NCBI GenBank assembly: GCA_002470565.1
Contig: DKMQ01000100.1
Coordinates: forward strand, 2,613 to 66,612
From: Oceanospirillaceae bacterium UBA7410
GTDB taxonomy: Bacteria; Pseudomonadota; Gammaproteobacteria; Pseudomonadales; Balneatricaceae
Reading direction: 5' to 3'
DNA length: 64,000 nucleotides
In this document: positions 1-9,044 of the stretch, piece by piece
Numbering within the stretch: position 1 is the stretch's first letter
Layout of the letters: each line of letters opens with the position of its first letter
The notes under the pieces: generated by a model
Databases searched by the model: none
What the model saw: only the letters and a program-made list of their open reading frames with translations
What the model was told of the DNA's origin: nothing
Translations under genes and position numbers: made by a program

Positions 1-300
1 GCTGCTTTTTTATCAGCGGCTTTCTTGACTGCTGCTTTTTTATCAGCAGCTTTCTTGTCTGCTGCTTTTTTATCAGCAGCTTTCTTGTCTGCTGCCTTCT
101 TGTCTGCTGCTTTCTTGTCCACTGCTTTCTTATCTGCTGCTTTTTTATCAGCTGCTTTCTTGTCTGCTACTTTTTTATCAGCTGCTTTCTTGTCCGCTGC
201 TTTTTTATCAGCTGCTTTCTTGTCTGCTACTTTTTTATCAGCTGCTTTCTTGTCCGCTGCTTTTTTATCCGCTGCTTTCTTGTCGGCTATCTTTTTTTCA
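1..300. repeat. 15-bp tandem repeat within tolA
   Basis: Twenty consecutive 15-base units fill this interval, each coding on the minus strand for a KKAAD-like pentapeptide. Larger periods are superimposed: 31-60 and 61-90 are identical, and 151-210 and 211-270 differ at one base. Lysine pairs alternate between AAA-AAA and AAG-AAA, giving a 30-base sub-period. The pattern looks like successive tandem duplications of coding repeats. It is not a CRISPR, because there are no unique spacers. Confidence 0.95.
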
Positions 301-497
301 GCTGCCTTATCAACCTGTTTTTGTTGGGCCAATAGGGAATCTATATCAATTAAAGTAGCCTCGACCCTTTGCTTTATTTGCACTGGTGGAGTGATCTGGC
401 TACTAGCCTGCCACTCTGAAGTAACAATTAAAGCCACAACTACGTGAACGATAAATGCAAAAATACTGGGTAATATATAACTATGATCTAGCTTCAC
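1..497 (-). CDS. tolA: TolA, N-terminal part (cut by window edge)
   Basis: TolA is the periplasm-spanning rod of the Tol-Pal system, which couples inner-membrane proton-motive force to outer-membrane constriction. Visible here are a short cytoplasmic start, one membrane helix (about residues 9-28), a spacer, then from about residue 66 a long run of KKAAD-type pentapeptides typical of the TolA helical domain II. The GTG start at 497 overlaps the tolR stop by four bases (GTGA), which supports translational coupling and this start, since no ATG lies near. The C-terminal Pal/TolB-binding domain lies beyond base 1. Identification rests on position after tolR, the N-terminal helix and the repeat. 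The repeat sequence itself is not diagnostic. Confidence 0.85.
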   Translation of the reverse strand, partial: MKLDHSYILPSIFAFIVHVVVALIVTSEWQASSQITPPVQIKQRVEATLIDIDSLLAQQKQVDKAAEKKIADKKAADKKAADKKAADKKVADKKAADKKAADKKAADKKVADKKAADKKAADKKAVDKKAADKKAADKKAADKKAADKKAADKKAAVKKAADKKA

Positions 498-928
498 GGA
501 CTTTCCGACACCAATCCAACACTTTGAGCTCCAGCCTGCTGCAAAACAGTCATGATTTTAACTATCAGCCCATACTCAATTGCTTTATCACCACGCAGTA
601 GTACTTGAGTATCAGGAGCACGTTGCAAAATTTTTCCAACCTGAATGCCTATACGCTCTAAAGTTATAGGCTGTTTATTATTTTCTCCCAGTTCTAAATA
701 ATAATCACCAGATTTGGTAATAGAAATAACCAAAGGTTGAGAGAGCTCGTCACTGGCTACCGGATCAGACTTGGCTTGAGGCAAGTCCACTGTCACTCCT
801 TGAGTTAACAGGGGGGCCGTTACCATAAATATAACCAATAACACCATCATCACATCGATATATGGTACGACGTTTATTTCAGCATTGGGCTTATGGCGTT
901 TCGTTCTGGGTCGTCTTATAGTACTCAT
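494..928 (-). CDS. tolR: TolR, Tol-Pal inner-membrane protein
   Basis: ExbD/TolR family, 144 residues, the usual length. The protein has a basic cytoplasmic N terminus, a single membrane helix at about 25-44 and a periplasmic domain. Asp25 in the PYIDVMMVLL motif is the conserved membrane aspartate that, in the family, takes part in proton use together with TolQ. The gene lies 8 bases after tolQ and overlaps tolA by four bases, so the three are very likely one transcript. In ExbD paralogues the partner would be TonB; the KKAAD-repeat gene following it makes TolR the better name. Confidence 0.95.
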   Translation of the reverse strand: MSTIRRPRTKRHKPNAEINVVPYIDVMMVLLVIFMVTAPLLTQGVTVDLPQAKSDPVASDELSQPLVISITKSGDYYLELGENNKQPITLERIGIQVGKILQRAPDTQVLLRGDKAIEYGLIVKIMTVLQQAGAQSVGLVSESP

Positions 929-936
929 AGGGCAAC

Positions 937-1620
937 CTATAGCTCAGATGCGTGGGCTTTACGATGTAAAATACTAGAAAACTCTTCTGCAAAAGTCTCG
1001 TAACTAGACAAGATAGAATCAACGGTATGAGAAAACCTGTTATAGGCAATAACTGCTGGTATTGCAGCAAACAAACCCATCGCTGTAGCAATTAAGGCTT
1101 CTGATATACCTGGCGCTACAGTAGCTAAAGTTGCTTGGTGAGCATTAGCAAGCCCTCGAAAAGAGTTCATAATACCCCACACTGTACCGAACAAACCTAC
1201 ATAAGGGCTGACAGAGCCTACACTTGCCAAAAATGACAAATGAGCTTCAAGCTTTTCTTCTTCCTTAGAAATAGCAACTCTCATGGCGCGCTGCACACCT
1301 TCCATAACCGCATCACCATCGGCATCAGTTTGTTGCCTTAACCGGGTGAATTCTTTAATACCAGCTCGAAATATGTTTTCTGCACCGTTATCAGAATTAG
1401 GTTCAACACTCAACTGACGGAATAATTGGCTTAGATCAATACCAGACCAAAACTGCTCTTCAAATACTTTCAAATTATTTCGAGCAAAACTTAAAGCTCT
1501 GCGGCGCTGAAAGATCATCACCCAGGACATCACCGAAGCAATCAATAACAAGAGCATGACTACTTGCACCAAAAAACTAGCGTTTAGAATCAAACTCAAT
1601 ACTGACATTTTATTGTCCAC
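937..1620 (-). CDS. tolQ: TolQ, Tol-Pal proton channel subunit
   Basis: MotA/TolQ/ExbB family, 227 residues. There is an N-terminal membrane helix at about 16-36, a cytoplasmic region, and two further helices at about 130-152 and 168-192 containing the conserved VGLFGTVWGI stretch. It forms the proton-conducting complex with TolR. The start used is a GTG preceded by AAGGGG; an in-frame ATG at 1608 preceded by GGA is a reasonable alternative and matches other TolQ proteins. The acyl-CoA thioesterase gene ybgC that usually precedes tolQ in this class is absent; ruvB is the upstream neighbour. Confidence 0.95.
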   Translation of the reverse strand: MDNKMSVLSLILNASFLVQVVMLLLLIASVMSWVMIFQRRRALSFARNNLKVFEEQFWSGIDLSQLFRQLSVEPNSDNGAENIFRAGIKEFTRLRQQTDADGDAVMEGVQRAMRVAISKEEEKLEAHLSFLASVGSVSPYVGLFGTVWGIMNSFRGLANAHQATLATVAPGISEALIATAMGLFAAIPAVIAYNRFSHTVDSILSSYETFAEEFSSILHRKAHASEL

Positions 1621-1675
1621 AGACGAATCCCCTTCAGGCTCTACATATTTTATATGTTAAATATAATACTATTGT

Positions 1676-1708
1676 AAAAAGTAGTATGAAATCCTTCCCA
1701 ATACTACT
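1676..1708 (-). terminator. Possible Rho-independent terminator after ruvB
   Basis: Read on the minus strand, AGTAGTAT (1708-1701) pairs perfectly with ATACTACT (1687-1680), and five T follow. The stem is AT-rich, so it is at best a weak terminator, but its position between ruvB and tolQ would separate the ruv and tol transcripts. Confidence 0.45.
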
Positions 1709-1815
1709 GCATTACTAGTGTTTAACTGACTAATATACCATTATAAACACTAAGTTAACTGAATAACTGATGCTTTGAACTGTGCGTTGTTAAAAAGTTC
1801 CTCACACACTTGCAT

Positions 1816-2847
1816 TCACTTAGTGTGAATACTCTTTTTTGGTGAGACAAACCCAAAGTGATCGTAGGCTCGGTCTGTTACTACCCTCCCTCTGGGGGTG
1901 CGCATAATAAAACCTTGTTGAATTAAATAGGGTTCGAGCACATCTTCTATGGTTTCCCTTTGTTCACTGAGGGCGGCTGCTAAGTTATCTATACCCACCG
2001 GACCACCTGAAAATTTCTCTATGATCGCCAGCATTAAACATCTATCCATGTGGTCAAAACCAAGATGGTCAACATTAAGCATATCTAGCGCTTTATCAGC
2101 CACATGATCAGTAATCATTCCATCAAATTTTACTTCAGCATAATCTCTGGCTCTGCGCAAAAGACGATTAGCTATACGTGGTGTGCCTCGAGATCTCCGA
2201 GCCACCTCGACAGCACCATCGACTTCTATTTTAACTTCAGACAAGTGAGCAGAACGAGTTACTATCGTGGTTAAATCTTTTACGGAATAGTACTCTAAAC
2301 GTTGGGTAATACCAAACCGATCACGTAAAGGGGAAGTTAGAGAACCCGCTCTTGTTGTCGCACCAACCAAAGTAAAAGGAGGTAAATCTAACTTTATTGA
2401 TCTTGCTGCAGGTCCCTCCCCTATCATGATATCCAACTGGTAGTCTTCCATTGCTGGGTAAAGGATTTCCTCTATCACTGGGTTTAACCTGTGAATTTCA
2501 TCAATAAACAACACGTCACCAGCTTCTAAGTTGGTGAGCATTGCAGCTAAATCACCTGCTTTTTCCAGCACAGGCCCAGATGTTGTTTTTAAATCCCCAC
2601 CCATTTCATTTGCAATAATGTGGGCAAGTGTAGTTTTTCCAAGCCCAGGAGGGCCATAAATTAACGTATGATCTAATGCTTCGGCACGCCCTTTTGCAGC
2701 AGCAATATAAATCTCCATTTGCTCCTGCACCACAGGTTGACCAATATATTCCTTAAGCAGCTTTGGTCTCAGCGCTCGCTCTAAATGGTCCTCACCTACT
2801 TGAGTCTCTGGTTCTACTAGAGAGCCAAAACGATCTGCTTCTATCAT
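1816..2847 (-). CDS. ruvB: RuvB, Holliday junction branch-migration ATPase
   Basis: Hexameric AAA+ motor that works with RuvA to drive branch migration of Holliday junctions. The 343-residue length is standard. Walker A GPPGLGKT is at 65-72 and Walker B LFIDEIH at 113-119. The sensor-1 segment GATTRAG and the arginine-finger region LRDRFG follow near 162-178, and a C-terminal winged helix binds DNA. It is the last gene of ruvC-ruvA-ruvB, 56 bases after ruvA. No LexA box was spotted just upstream of this group, so damage induction cannot be claimed. Confidence 0.98.
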   Translation of the reverse strand: MIEADRFGSLVEPETQVGEDHLERALRPKLLKEYIGQPVVQEQMEIYIAAAKGRAEALDHTLIYGPPGLGKTTLAHIIANEMGGDLKTTSGPVLEKAGDLAAMLTNLEAGDVLFIDEIHRLNPVIEEILYPAMEDYQLDIMIGEGPAARSIKLDLPPFTLVGATTRAGSLTSPLRDRFGITQRLEYYSVKDLTTIVTRSAHLSEVKIEVDGAVEVARRSRGTPRIANRLLRRARDYAEVKFDGMITDHVADKALDMLNVDHLGFDHMDRCLMLAIIEKFSGGPVGIDNLAAALSEQRETIEDVLEPYLIQQGFIMRTPRGRVVTDRAYDHFGFVSPKKSIHTK

Positions 2848-2903
2848 GCTATGTCCATCTTTTGTAACATCAATTAAGTTCTCTTAGCCATAGTTTCATC
2901 AAG

Positions 2904-3515
2904 CTATATCATACCTTTTAACGATAAACGGATAAGATCTTGACAACTTCCATTAGGAGCAGACTTTAACGCTGCAGATACCGCCTTAGTGGCTTGCATA
3001 GGCTTATAGCCTAAGGATAACAATGCACTTTCAGCTTCTGACTGAGCACTGACTACAAATAACGTTGGTTTAACAGCATCTACTTGGCCAGCTATATTAT
3101 CACTTGTTTGGAACGATGATAGCTTATCACCAAGCTCTAAAACTAATCTCTCCGCTGTCTTCTTACCTACACCAGGAATTTTAACCAAGGTAGCTGAATC
3201 CTGACGGTTGACGCAATCACAAAAGGAATGTGCATCCATACCCGATAAAATGGCTAAAGCCAACTTTGGACCCACACCATTCACTTTAATCAATACTCGA
3301 AACAAACTCCTTTCTTCTAATCCACAGAAGCCAAAAAGCAGCTGGGCGTCTTCACGCACAACAAAGTGGGTATGTAATATAGCCACTTGACCCTCTTCTG
3401 GTAATTGGCAATAACTATTAAAAGATATTTCAATTTCATAAGCCACACCCTGCACATCAACTACTACTTGGGCTGGCTGTTTATTTATTAAAGTACCACT
3501 AATACGTGCAATCAT
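2904..3515 (-). CDS. ruvA: RuvA, Holliday junction binding protein
   Basis: RuvA tetramers bind the four-way junction and load RuvB. The 203-residue protein has the three expected parts: an N-terminal OB fold beginning MIARISGTL, tandem helix-hairpin-helix motifs (NGVGPKLALAILSG and PGVGKKTAERLVLEL at about 79-130), and a C-terminal three-helix domain that contacts RuvB. It sits 27 bases after ruvC and 56 before ruvB, an ordinary ruvCAB cluster. The start ATG follows the ruvC stop closely and no competing start is nearby. Confidence 0.97.
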   Translation of the reverse strand: MIARISGTLINKQPAQVVVDVQGVAYEIEISFNSYCQLPEEGQVAILHTHFVVREDAQLLFGFCGLEERSLFRVLIKVNGVGPKLALAILSGMDAHSFCDCVNRQDSATLVKIPGVGKKTAERLVLELGDKLSSFQTSDNIAGQVDAVKPTLFVVSAQSEAESALLSLGYKPMQATKAVSAALKSAPNGSCQDLIRLSLKGMI

Positions 3516-3542
3516 ATAAAACGCCTAATAAATGTAGTTACT

Positions 3543-4106
3543 TTACCTAATGCGTCCGCGTCGGCTGCCCTTAAGCTCATTGAGTAAGGCTTGCTTTCTA
3601 GCGCTTGCAGGGCTTCTACTGGTCGCCAAACGAACCAGACTTGCATGAGTATTTGCGTGGCAAATGGCAATAGCCAACGCGTCTGCAGCATCTTCTTGCG
3701 GCAAGCCGGGCAGCCTCAGCAAACGAGCCACCATTTCTTGCACTTGGCTTTTGACAGCTGCGCCATTACCTACTACGGCTTGCTTAACTTGACGTGCCGA
3801 GTATTCAGACACCGGTAATCCGTGATTGACAGCAACCACCATAGCCACACCTCGAGCTTGGCCAAGTTTAAGAGCAGAGTCTGCATTGCGAGCCATAAAT
3901 ACTTTTTCTATAGCAAACTCTTGAGGCATATAGGTTTCGATTATTTCATCTACACCTTTATAAATTTGCCCTAATCGACCTGCTAATTCATCGCCAGATA
4001 TATTTATATGGCCACTGGCAACGTAGGTACGTGAGGCTCCTACAGCATTAATTATGCCGTAGCCTGTTTTACGGGACCCTGGATCAATGCCTAAAATTAG
4101 TGCCAT
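3543..4106 (-). CDS. ruvC: RuvC, Holliday junction resolvase
   Basis: Endonuclease that cuts Holliday junctions symmetrically after RuvAB migration. At 187 residues it is slightly longer than the 173 of E. coli because of a basic C-terminal tail ending in RRGRIR. The RNase H-like fold begins with [14 protein letters not shown], where Asp8 is a predicted catalytic acid; the other acids lie in AIEKVF and in [13 protein letters not shown] near the end. In many relatives yebC separates aspS and ruvC, but here aspS is immediately upstream, with a terminator hairpin between. Confidence 0.97.
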   Translation of the reverse strand: MALILGIDPGSRKTGYGIINAVGASRTYVASGHINISGDELAGRLGQIYKGVDEIIETYMPQEFAIEKVFMARNADSALKLGQARGVAMVVAVNHGLPVSEYSARQVKQAVVGNGAAVKSQVQEMVARLLRLPGLPQEDAADALAIAICHANTHASLVRLATSRSPASARKQALLNELKGSRRGRIR

Positions 4107-4200
4107 ATAGTAATAATTACTTAAGAGTTAATTAACACACCAATACTAGCAAATACTGTACAAAATCACAGTAGTTTTTATATCTATATATAAACTAGCC

Positions 4201-4237
4201 AAAAAAAGGCCCAACAACTTAATGGTGAGCCTTTTTA
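4201..4237 (-). terminator. Rho-independent terminator after aspS
   Basis: On the minus strand AAAAAGGC and GCCTTTTTTT can pair across a loop of about 20 bases, with the T run at 4207-4201. It lies about 45 bases after the aspS stop and before ruvC, so it probably ends the aspS transcript. Confidence 0.6.
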
Positions 4238-4283
4238 CTTTATCTGCGCCAACCAATGTTAACTAACACCAATCAACAGATCG

Positions 4284-6056
4284 TTATTCAGCAGTTATTT
4301 TTTCACGTAACTTAATGTTTAACTCACGTAGCTGCTTAGTTGCAACAACACCTGGGGCCTGAGTCATTACGCATGCTGCGCTTTGAGTTTTAGGAAAGGC
4401 AATAACCTCGCGGATAGAGCTAGATCCAGTCATTAGCATTACCAAACGATCCAGACCAAATGCCAAACCACCATGTGGTGGGCAGCCAAACTTTAAGGCA
4501 TCTAATAAAAACCCAAATTTTTCTTGCTGCTCTTCAGCATCAATATTTAACAACTCAAACACTTTAGTCTGCATATCTTGCTGGTGAATACGAATAGAAC
4601 CGCCACCTAACTCAGTACCGTTAAGTACCATGTCATACGCACGAGATAAGCCAGTTAATGGCGAAGCTTGCAACTCTTCTGGAGTACATGATGGTGCTGT
4701 AAATGGATGGTGTATAGCCGTGATGCCACCGTCTGAGGTGGACTCAAACATGGGGAAATCAACTACCCATAAAGGTGCCCACTCACAAGTCATAAGCTCA
4801 AGGTCTTCACCGAGCTTGCAACGCAATGCACCTAAAGCCTCATTTACAACTTTTTCACTGTCTGCACCAAAGAATATTAAATCTCCATCTTTGGCATCTA
4901 GGCGCTCTAGTAAAGCGGCACGAACCTCTAAAGGTAAGAATTTAACAATAGGCGACTGCAAGCCTTCTTCCAAATCACTAGCGTTATTCACTTTGATGTA
5001 AGCTAAACCACGCGCACCATAAATACCTACAAACTTGGTGTAAATGTCGATTTGTTTACGCGTCAAACTAGCACCGTTAGGCACTTTAAGTCCGGCAACA
5101 CGCCCATTAGCGTCGTTAGCTGGCCCAGCAAAAACCTTAAAATCAACATCTTTCATAAGGTCGCTTACTGTAATTAGCTGTAACGGAATACGTAGGTCTG
5201 GCTTGTCACTACCATATGTTTCCATAGCTTCACTATAAGGCATGCTAGGAAACGCGCCTAGATCAACGTCAATCTGACTCTTAAATAGCTCTACAACCAT
5301 TTTTTCAGTCAACGCCATAATCTGAGCTTCATCCATGAACGATGTCTCTATATCGATCTGGGTAAATTCTGGCTGGCGATCAGCACGTAAATCTTCATCA
5401 CGAAAACACTTGGCAATCTGATAATAACGGTCCATACCAGCCACCATTAACAATTGCTTAAACAATTGTGGTGACTGAGGTAACGCAAAAAAGTGACCTT
5501 CATGTGTACGACTGGGCACCAAGTAATCACGCGCTCCTTCTGGAGTAGCTCTTGTTAAAATAGGCGTTTCAATGTCTAAGAAGCCATTTTGATCTAAGAA
5601 ATTACGAATAAAAGTGCTTACCTTAGAGCGCAGCTTTAGCTTAGCTGCCATTTCTGGACGACGTAGATCGACATAACGGTATTTAAGCCTTACATCTTCG
5701 CCCACCGATTGATGCTCGTCTAGCTGAAAAGGTGGAGTTTCAGATTTATTGAGAATTTCGAACTCTTGACCTAAAACTTCCACGGCGCCCGTAGGCATGT
5801 CTGAGTTTTCGGTGCCCGAAGGACGGGCGCGAACCAAACCATGAACCTTAACGACAAATTCATTACGACAAGAGTCAGCTAAAGCAAAACTGTCTTCACG
5901 ATCTGGATCAAATACGACTTGAACGATGCCTTCTCGATCACGCAGGTCTAGGAAAATAACACCACCATGGTCGCGACGCCGATGAACCCAGCCGCATAGA
6001 GTAATTTGTTGATCAACATCGCTGGCTCTTAATTCACCGCAATAATGGCTTCGCAT
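4284..6056 (-). CDS. aspS: AspS, aspartyl-tRNA synthetase
   Basis: Class II aminoacyl-tRNA synthetase charging tRNA-Asp. The 590 residues match the bacterial type exactly. The order is: an N-terminal OB anticodon-binding domain (1-105) with the [17 protein letters not shown] segment, the catalytic core with motif 2 [18 protein letters not shown] near 217-234, the bacteria-specific GAD insertion (about 290-410), and motif 3 [12 protein letters not shown] near 531-542. Whether it is a discriminating or non-discriminating enzyme is not decided here. It is preceded by the FmdB-like gene 36 bases upstream, the usual Pseudomonas-type order. Confidence 0.98.
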   Translation of the reverse strand: MRSHYCGELRASDVDQQITLCGWVHRRRDHGGVIFLDLRDREGIVQVVFDPDREDSFALADSCRNEFVVKVHGLVRARPSGTENSDMPTGAVEVLGQEFEILNKSETPPFQLDEHQSVGEDVRLKYRYVDLRRPEMAAKLKLRSKVSTFIRNFLDQNGFLDIETPILTRATPEGARDYLVPSRTHEGHFFALPQSPQLFKQLLMVAGMDRYYQIAKCFRDEDLRADRQPEFTQIDIETSFMDEAQIMALTEKMVVELFKSQIDVDLGAFPSMPYSEAMETYGSDKPDLRIPLQLITVSDLMKDVDFKVFAGPANDANGRVAGLKVPNGASLTRKQIDIYTKFVGIYGARGLAYIKVNNASDLEEGLQSPIVKFLPLEVRAALLERLDAKDGDLIFFGADSEKVVNEALGALRCKLGEDLELMTCEWAPLWVVDFPMFESTSDGGITAIHHPFTAPSCTPEELQASPLTGLSRAYDMVLNGTELGGGSIRIHQQDMQTKVFELLNIDAEEQQEKFGFLLDALKFGCPPHGGLAFGLDRLVMLMTGSSSIREVIAFPKTQSAACVMTQAPGVVATKQLRELNIKLREKITAE

Positions 6057-6092
6057 AATTGTACTTCCTAAATCTTAATAGTGTTAAAAGTG

Positions 6093-6335
6093 TTATTTTG
6101 AGTCGCTAGCACTGGGGGTACTTTTTGTATCACCTGCTAAATTCTTTTTGGCACCAGTTTTAAAGTCTGTTTCATACCAACCCTGGCCTTTAAGTCGAAA
6201 ACCAGCCGCCGATATCTGCTTGCGATACTGATCTTTGCCACATTCAGGACAATCTGTTAGCGGCGCATCACTTAATTTTTGCAATACGTCCTTACCAAAA
6301 CCACATCCTTGGCAAAGGTATTCATAGATAGGCAT
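6093..6335 (-). CDS. FmdB-family zinc-ribbon protein
   Basis: Eighty residues of the FmdB/CxxC_CxxC_SSSS putative regulatory family. The start PIYEYLCQGCG gives the first CxxC (Cys8, Cys11) and CPECG the second (Cys29, Cys32), expected to bind one zinc ion. A serine/threonine-rich tail follows. Family members are widespread upstream of aspS, as here (36 bases), but their role is not known. FmdB itself was proposed as a regulator of amide-induced genes, which should not be transferred to this protein. Confidence 0.85.
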   Translation of the reverse strand: MPIYEYLCQGCGFGKDVLQKLSDAPLTDCPECGKDQYRKQISAAGFRLKGQGWYETDFKTGAKKNLAGDTKSTPSASDSK

Positions 6336-6539
6336 AGTCTGCTCCAGACAAATAGCTCAAAACACGAAATTATAACCTATTCCACGTCCACAGAGGCAGA
6401 GCAAAATGCACCTTTATTAAGCATTCATACAACTATTACCTATATATTGCTAATTTAAGCGTTAAAGGCATTTATCCCACAGCCATGGCAACATACAATA
6501 GCGTCTTATATTTTTATATTTTATTGGACTCACTACCCC

Positions 6540-8270
6540 ATGCGCGCCAGCCAGTTTTTAATTGCCACTCAAAAAGAAACCCCTGCAGATGCAGAAGTTA
6601 TTAGTCATCAACTTATGCTTCGAGCCGGCTTAATCCGTCGTTTAGCATCAGGGCTATACACTTGGCTGCCAATGGGCCTGCGCAGCATACGTAAAGTTGA
6701 ACGGATCGTCAGAGAAGAGCTTGACGCCGCAGGAGCTCAAGAGCTACTCATGCCTGCAGTTCAGCCTGCTGAGTTATGGCAGGAATCGGGTCGTTGGCAA
6801 CAGTATGGCCCAGAGCTTTTACGCTTAAAAGATCGTCATCAGCGTGACTTTTGTATTGGACCCACCCATGAAGAAGTGATTACTGACATGGTGCGAAAAG
6901 AAGTTCGTAGTTATAAAAACTTGCCAATGAACTTTTATCAAATCCAAACAAAATTTCGGGACGAAGTAAGGCCTCGCTTTGGAGTAATGCGTTCTCGAGA
7001 GTTCATCATGAAAGATGCCTACTCCTTTCATTTAGACCAAGAGTCTTTGCAGCAAACCTATAATGCAATGCACACAGCCTATACAAACATCTTTACTCGC
7101 TTAGGTTTAAATTTTCGTGCAGTACGTGCAGATTCTGGCAGTATAGGAGGCGATGCCTCACAAGAATTTCATGTACTAGCGCGTTCTGGTGAAGATGATA
7201 TAGCCTTTAGTAACAGTCCAAACAGCAACTTTGCTGCTAATGTGGAAACAGCAGAAGCGATGCTGCCTCAAGCAAAGCGCGGTGCACCAAGCAAACTAAT
7301 GGAAAAAATCCACACACCCGACCAAAAAACCATAGACAGTGTGTGCGAATTTTTAGGATTAACAAAACAGCAAAGCCTTAAGACATTGGTCGTTTTAGGC
7401 ACTGCAGACCAAGCAGGAAAACAACCTTTGGTAGCGCTAGTGCTGCGTGGCGATCACAGCATGAATGAAATAAAAGCTGAAAAACATCCACTGATTGCAG
7501 AACCATTAACCATGGCGCCAGAGCAACGAATCATTGATGAATTAGGTACTAAGCCCGGTTCTATAGGGCCTGTAGGCTTAACTATATCAATAATCGCTGA
7601 CCGAGCCGTTACGGTAATGAATGACTTCACAGCTGGAGCAAACGAAGCGGGATATCACCATACTAACGTCAACTGGCAGCGCGACTGCGACTATAGCGAT
7701 GTTGCAGACATCCGCAACGTTGTTGAAGGTGACCCAAGTCCGTGTGGCCATGGTGAGATCGAAATCAAGCGCGGTATCGAAGTAGGCCACATTTTCCAAT
7801 TAGGTGATAAATATTCACGCGCGATGAATGCAACAGTGCTTAATGAGAATGGCAAGGCCCAATTTATGCAAATGGGTTGTTATGGCATTGGTATCACTCG
7901 TGTCGTAGCTGCCTGTATTGAACAAAATTTTGATGACAAAGGCATCATGTGGCCATTAGCCCTTGCGCCTTTTGAAATTGCCCTAATTCCACTGAATTAT
8001 GAAAAGTCTGAAGCTGTCCGCACGGCAACAGATAAACTCTACAATGAACTTAAGATGGCAGGTATTGATGTCATTATGGACGACCGCGCAATGCGTCCAG
8101 GAGTGAAATTTGCCGATGCTGAACTCATTGGCCTGCCTCACCGCGTGGTGATTGGTGATCGTGGCTTAGATAGTGGCACATTAGAATACCGCGACCGTCG
8201 TGCCGAAGCTAATGAAGACATGCCTCTAGAAGGCGCATTGGACTTTATTAAAACGAAATTAGGCCGCTAA
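6540..8270 (+). CDS. proS: ProS, prolyl-tRNA synthetase (bacterial type)
   Basis: Class II synthetase charging tRNA-Pro, 576 residues as usual for the bacterial form. The catalytic core carries motif 2, [17 protein letters not shown], near 139-155. The YbaK-like editing insertion (about 230-390), which clears mischarged Ala-tRNA-Pro, is present, and the anticodon-binding domain fills about 475-576. The ATG at 6540 gives the canonical [10 protein letters not shown] start, although no clear ribosome-binding site precedes it. It heads a plus-strand group with the ArsC-family and DUF2069 genes and is divergent from the zinc-ribbon gene; the 204 bases between them must hold both promoters. Confidence 0.98.
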   Translation: MRASQFLIATQKETPADAEVISHQLMLRAGLIRRLASGLYTWLPMGLRSIRKVERIVREELDAAGAQELLMPAVQPAELWQESGRWQQYGPELLRLKDRHQRDFCIGPTHEEVITDMVRKEVRSYKNLPMNFYQIQTKFRDEVRPRFGVMRSREFIMKDAYSFHLDQESLQQTYNAMHTAYTNIFTRLGLNFRAVRADSGSIGGDASQEFHVLARSGEDDIAFSNSPNSNFAANVETAEAMLPQAKRGAPSKLMEKIHTPDQKTIDSVCEFLGLTKQQSLKTLVVLGTADQAGKQPLVALVLRGDHSMNEIKAEKHPLIAEPLTMAPEQRIIDELGTKPGSIGPVGLTISIIADRAVTVMNDFTAGANEAGYHHTNVNWQRDCDYSDVADIRNVVEGDPSPCGHGEIEIKRGIEVGHIFQLGDKYSRAMNATVLNENGKAQFMQMGCYGIGITRVVAACIEQNFDDKGIMWPLALAPFEIALIPLNYEKSEAVRTATDKLYNELKMAGIDVIMDDRAMRPGVKFADAELIGLPHRVVIGDRGLDSGTLEYRDRRAEANEDMPLEGALDFIKTKLGR

Positions 8271-8273
8271 ACA

Positions 8274-8624
8274 ATGAGCGTTATCTTATATCATAACCCA
8301 CGATGCTCTAAATCGCGTGCCGCATTAGCTTTGTTAGAAGCTCATAGCACTGAAGTTGAACTTCGATTATACCTAGAGCAAGGCCCAAGCTTAAAGGAGC
8401 TGGAGCAGTTGCTAGGCATGTTAGGCATGGAGGATGCTCGCAGCCTAATGCGTAAAGGTGAAGAAGCTTATAAAAGCCAAGGTTTAGCTGATACTCAATT
8501 AAGTCAGTATGAGCTACTTACTGCCATGGTTAACTACCCTAAACTGATTGAAAGGCCTATTGCCATTCACCAAGGCCAAGCTCGCATTGGTCGCCCACCT
8601 GAAGCTGTTTTGGAGATTTTGTAA
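8274..8624 (+). CDS. ArsC-family glutaredoxin-like reductase
   Basis: A 116-residue member of the ArsC/Spx/YfgD thioredoxin-fold family. The N terminus YHNPRCSKS holds the single catalytic cysteine (Cys11) typical of glutaredoxin-coupled arsenate reductases. The arginine-bearing C-terminal segment (residues about 92-108: RPIAIHQGQARIGRPPE) matches the substrate-loop pattern of the family. No arsB, acr3 or arsR lies nearby, so a role in arsenic resistance is inferred only from the family. The gene begins 3 bases after proS and its stop overlaps the next start (TAATG). Confidence 0.85.
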   Translation: MSVILYHNPRCSKSRAALALLEAHSTEVELRLYLEQGPSLKELEQLLGMLGMEDARSLMRKGEEAYKSQGLADTQLSQYELLTAMVNYPKLIERPIAIHQGQARIGRPPEAVLEIL

Positions 8625-8980
8625 TGTTGTATCAACAAAAACGTAAATACTCACGTGCTGTGAGTTTAGCAGCCTACATTGCACTTATAGCCTACTTTGT
8701 CATTAGTACCTTGTCGCATCCTTATGCGGAAGTTGGAAGCATCGTTATCATTGGCATTAAGTGCTTTCCTCTATTGGGTTTTGCACTAGCAATGTATAAG
8801 CAACACTTACGACAATTGGCGTGGATGTGTTTTGTATTGTTGATTTATTTCACGATAGAAATAATGTACGTGCCAGTAAACGGCATTTTAGGTGCTTTTA
8901 TTATCACCTTGCTTTATACCACCACCATGCTACACATTCGTTGGCATAACCGAGCTAACGAAGAAATCAAGGCTGGTTAA
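8624..8980 (+). CDS. DUF2069 inner-membrane protein
   Basis: A small 118-residue membrane protein with four predicted helices (about 14-31, 38-56, 64-82 and 86-106) and charged ends. Size, helix pattern and position after an ArsC-family gene match the DUF2069 family of Pseudomonas and relatives, where wrbA often accompanies it; wrbA is not here. Function is unknown. The start shares one base with the preceding stop, suggesting translational coupling. A strong hairpin follows immediately. Confidence 0.75.
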   Translation: MLYQQKRKYSRAVSLAAYIALIAYFVISTLSHPYAEVGSIVIIGIKCFPLLGFALAMYKQHLRQLAWMCFVLLIYFTIEIMYVPVNGILGAFIITLLYTTTMLHIRWHNRANEEIKAG

Positions 8981-9014
8981 AAAAACTGCCCTAAGCTTTA
9001 CCAGCTTAGGGCAG
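8979..9014. terminator. Bidirectional Rho-independent terminator
   Basis: CTGCCCTAAGCT (8986-8997) pairs perfectly over 12 bases with AGCTTAGGGCAG (9003-9014) around a five-base loop. Seven A at 8979-8985 give a U tract for minus-strand transcripts, so it terminates the rluB operon well. For the plus-strand proS group the tail is only TAGTTTG, so termination there is likely but weaker. Confidence 0.9.
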
Positions 9015-9044
9015 TAGTTTGAAGCAAATTAAGTTTGAGCCTAA

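Noticed and set aside
1-300. CRISPR-like regular repeat
   Set aside because: The units are contiguous 15-mers without spacers and form part of tolA.
25-447. Plus-strand open frame of repeated AAFLS units
   Set aside because: It is the antisense reading of the tolA KKAAD repeat. A low-complexity coding repeat leaves all frames open.
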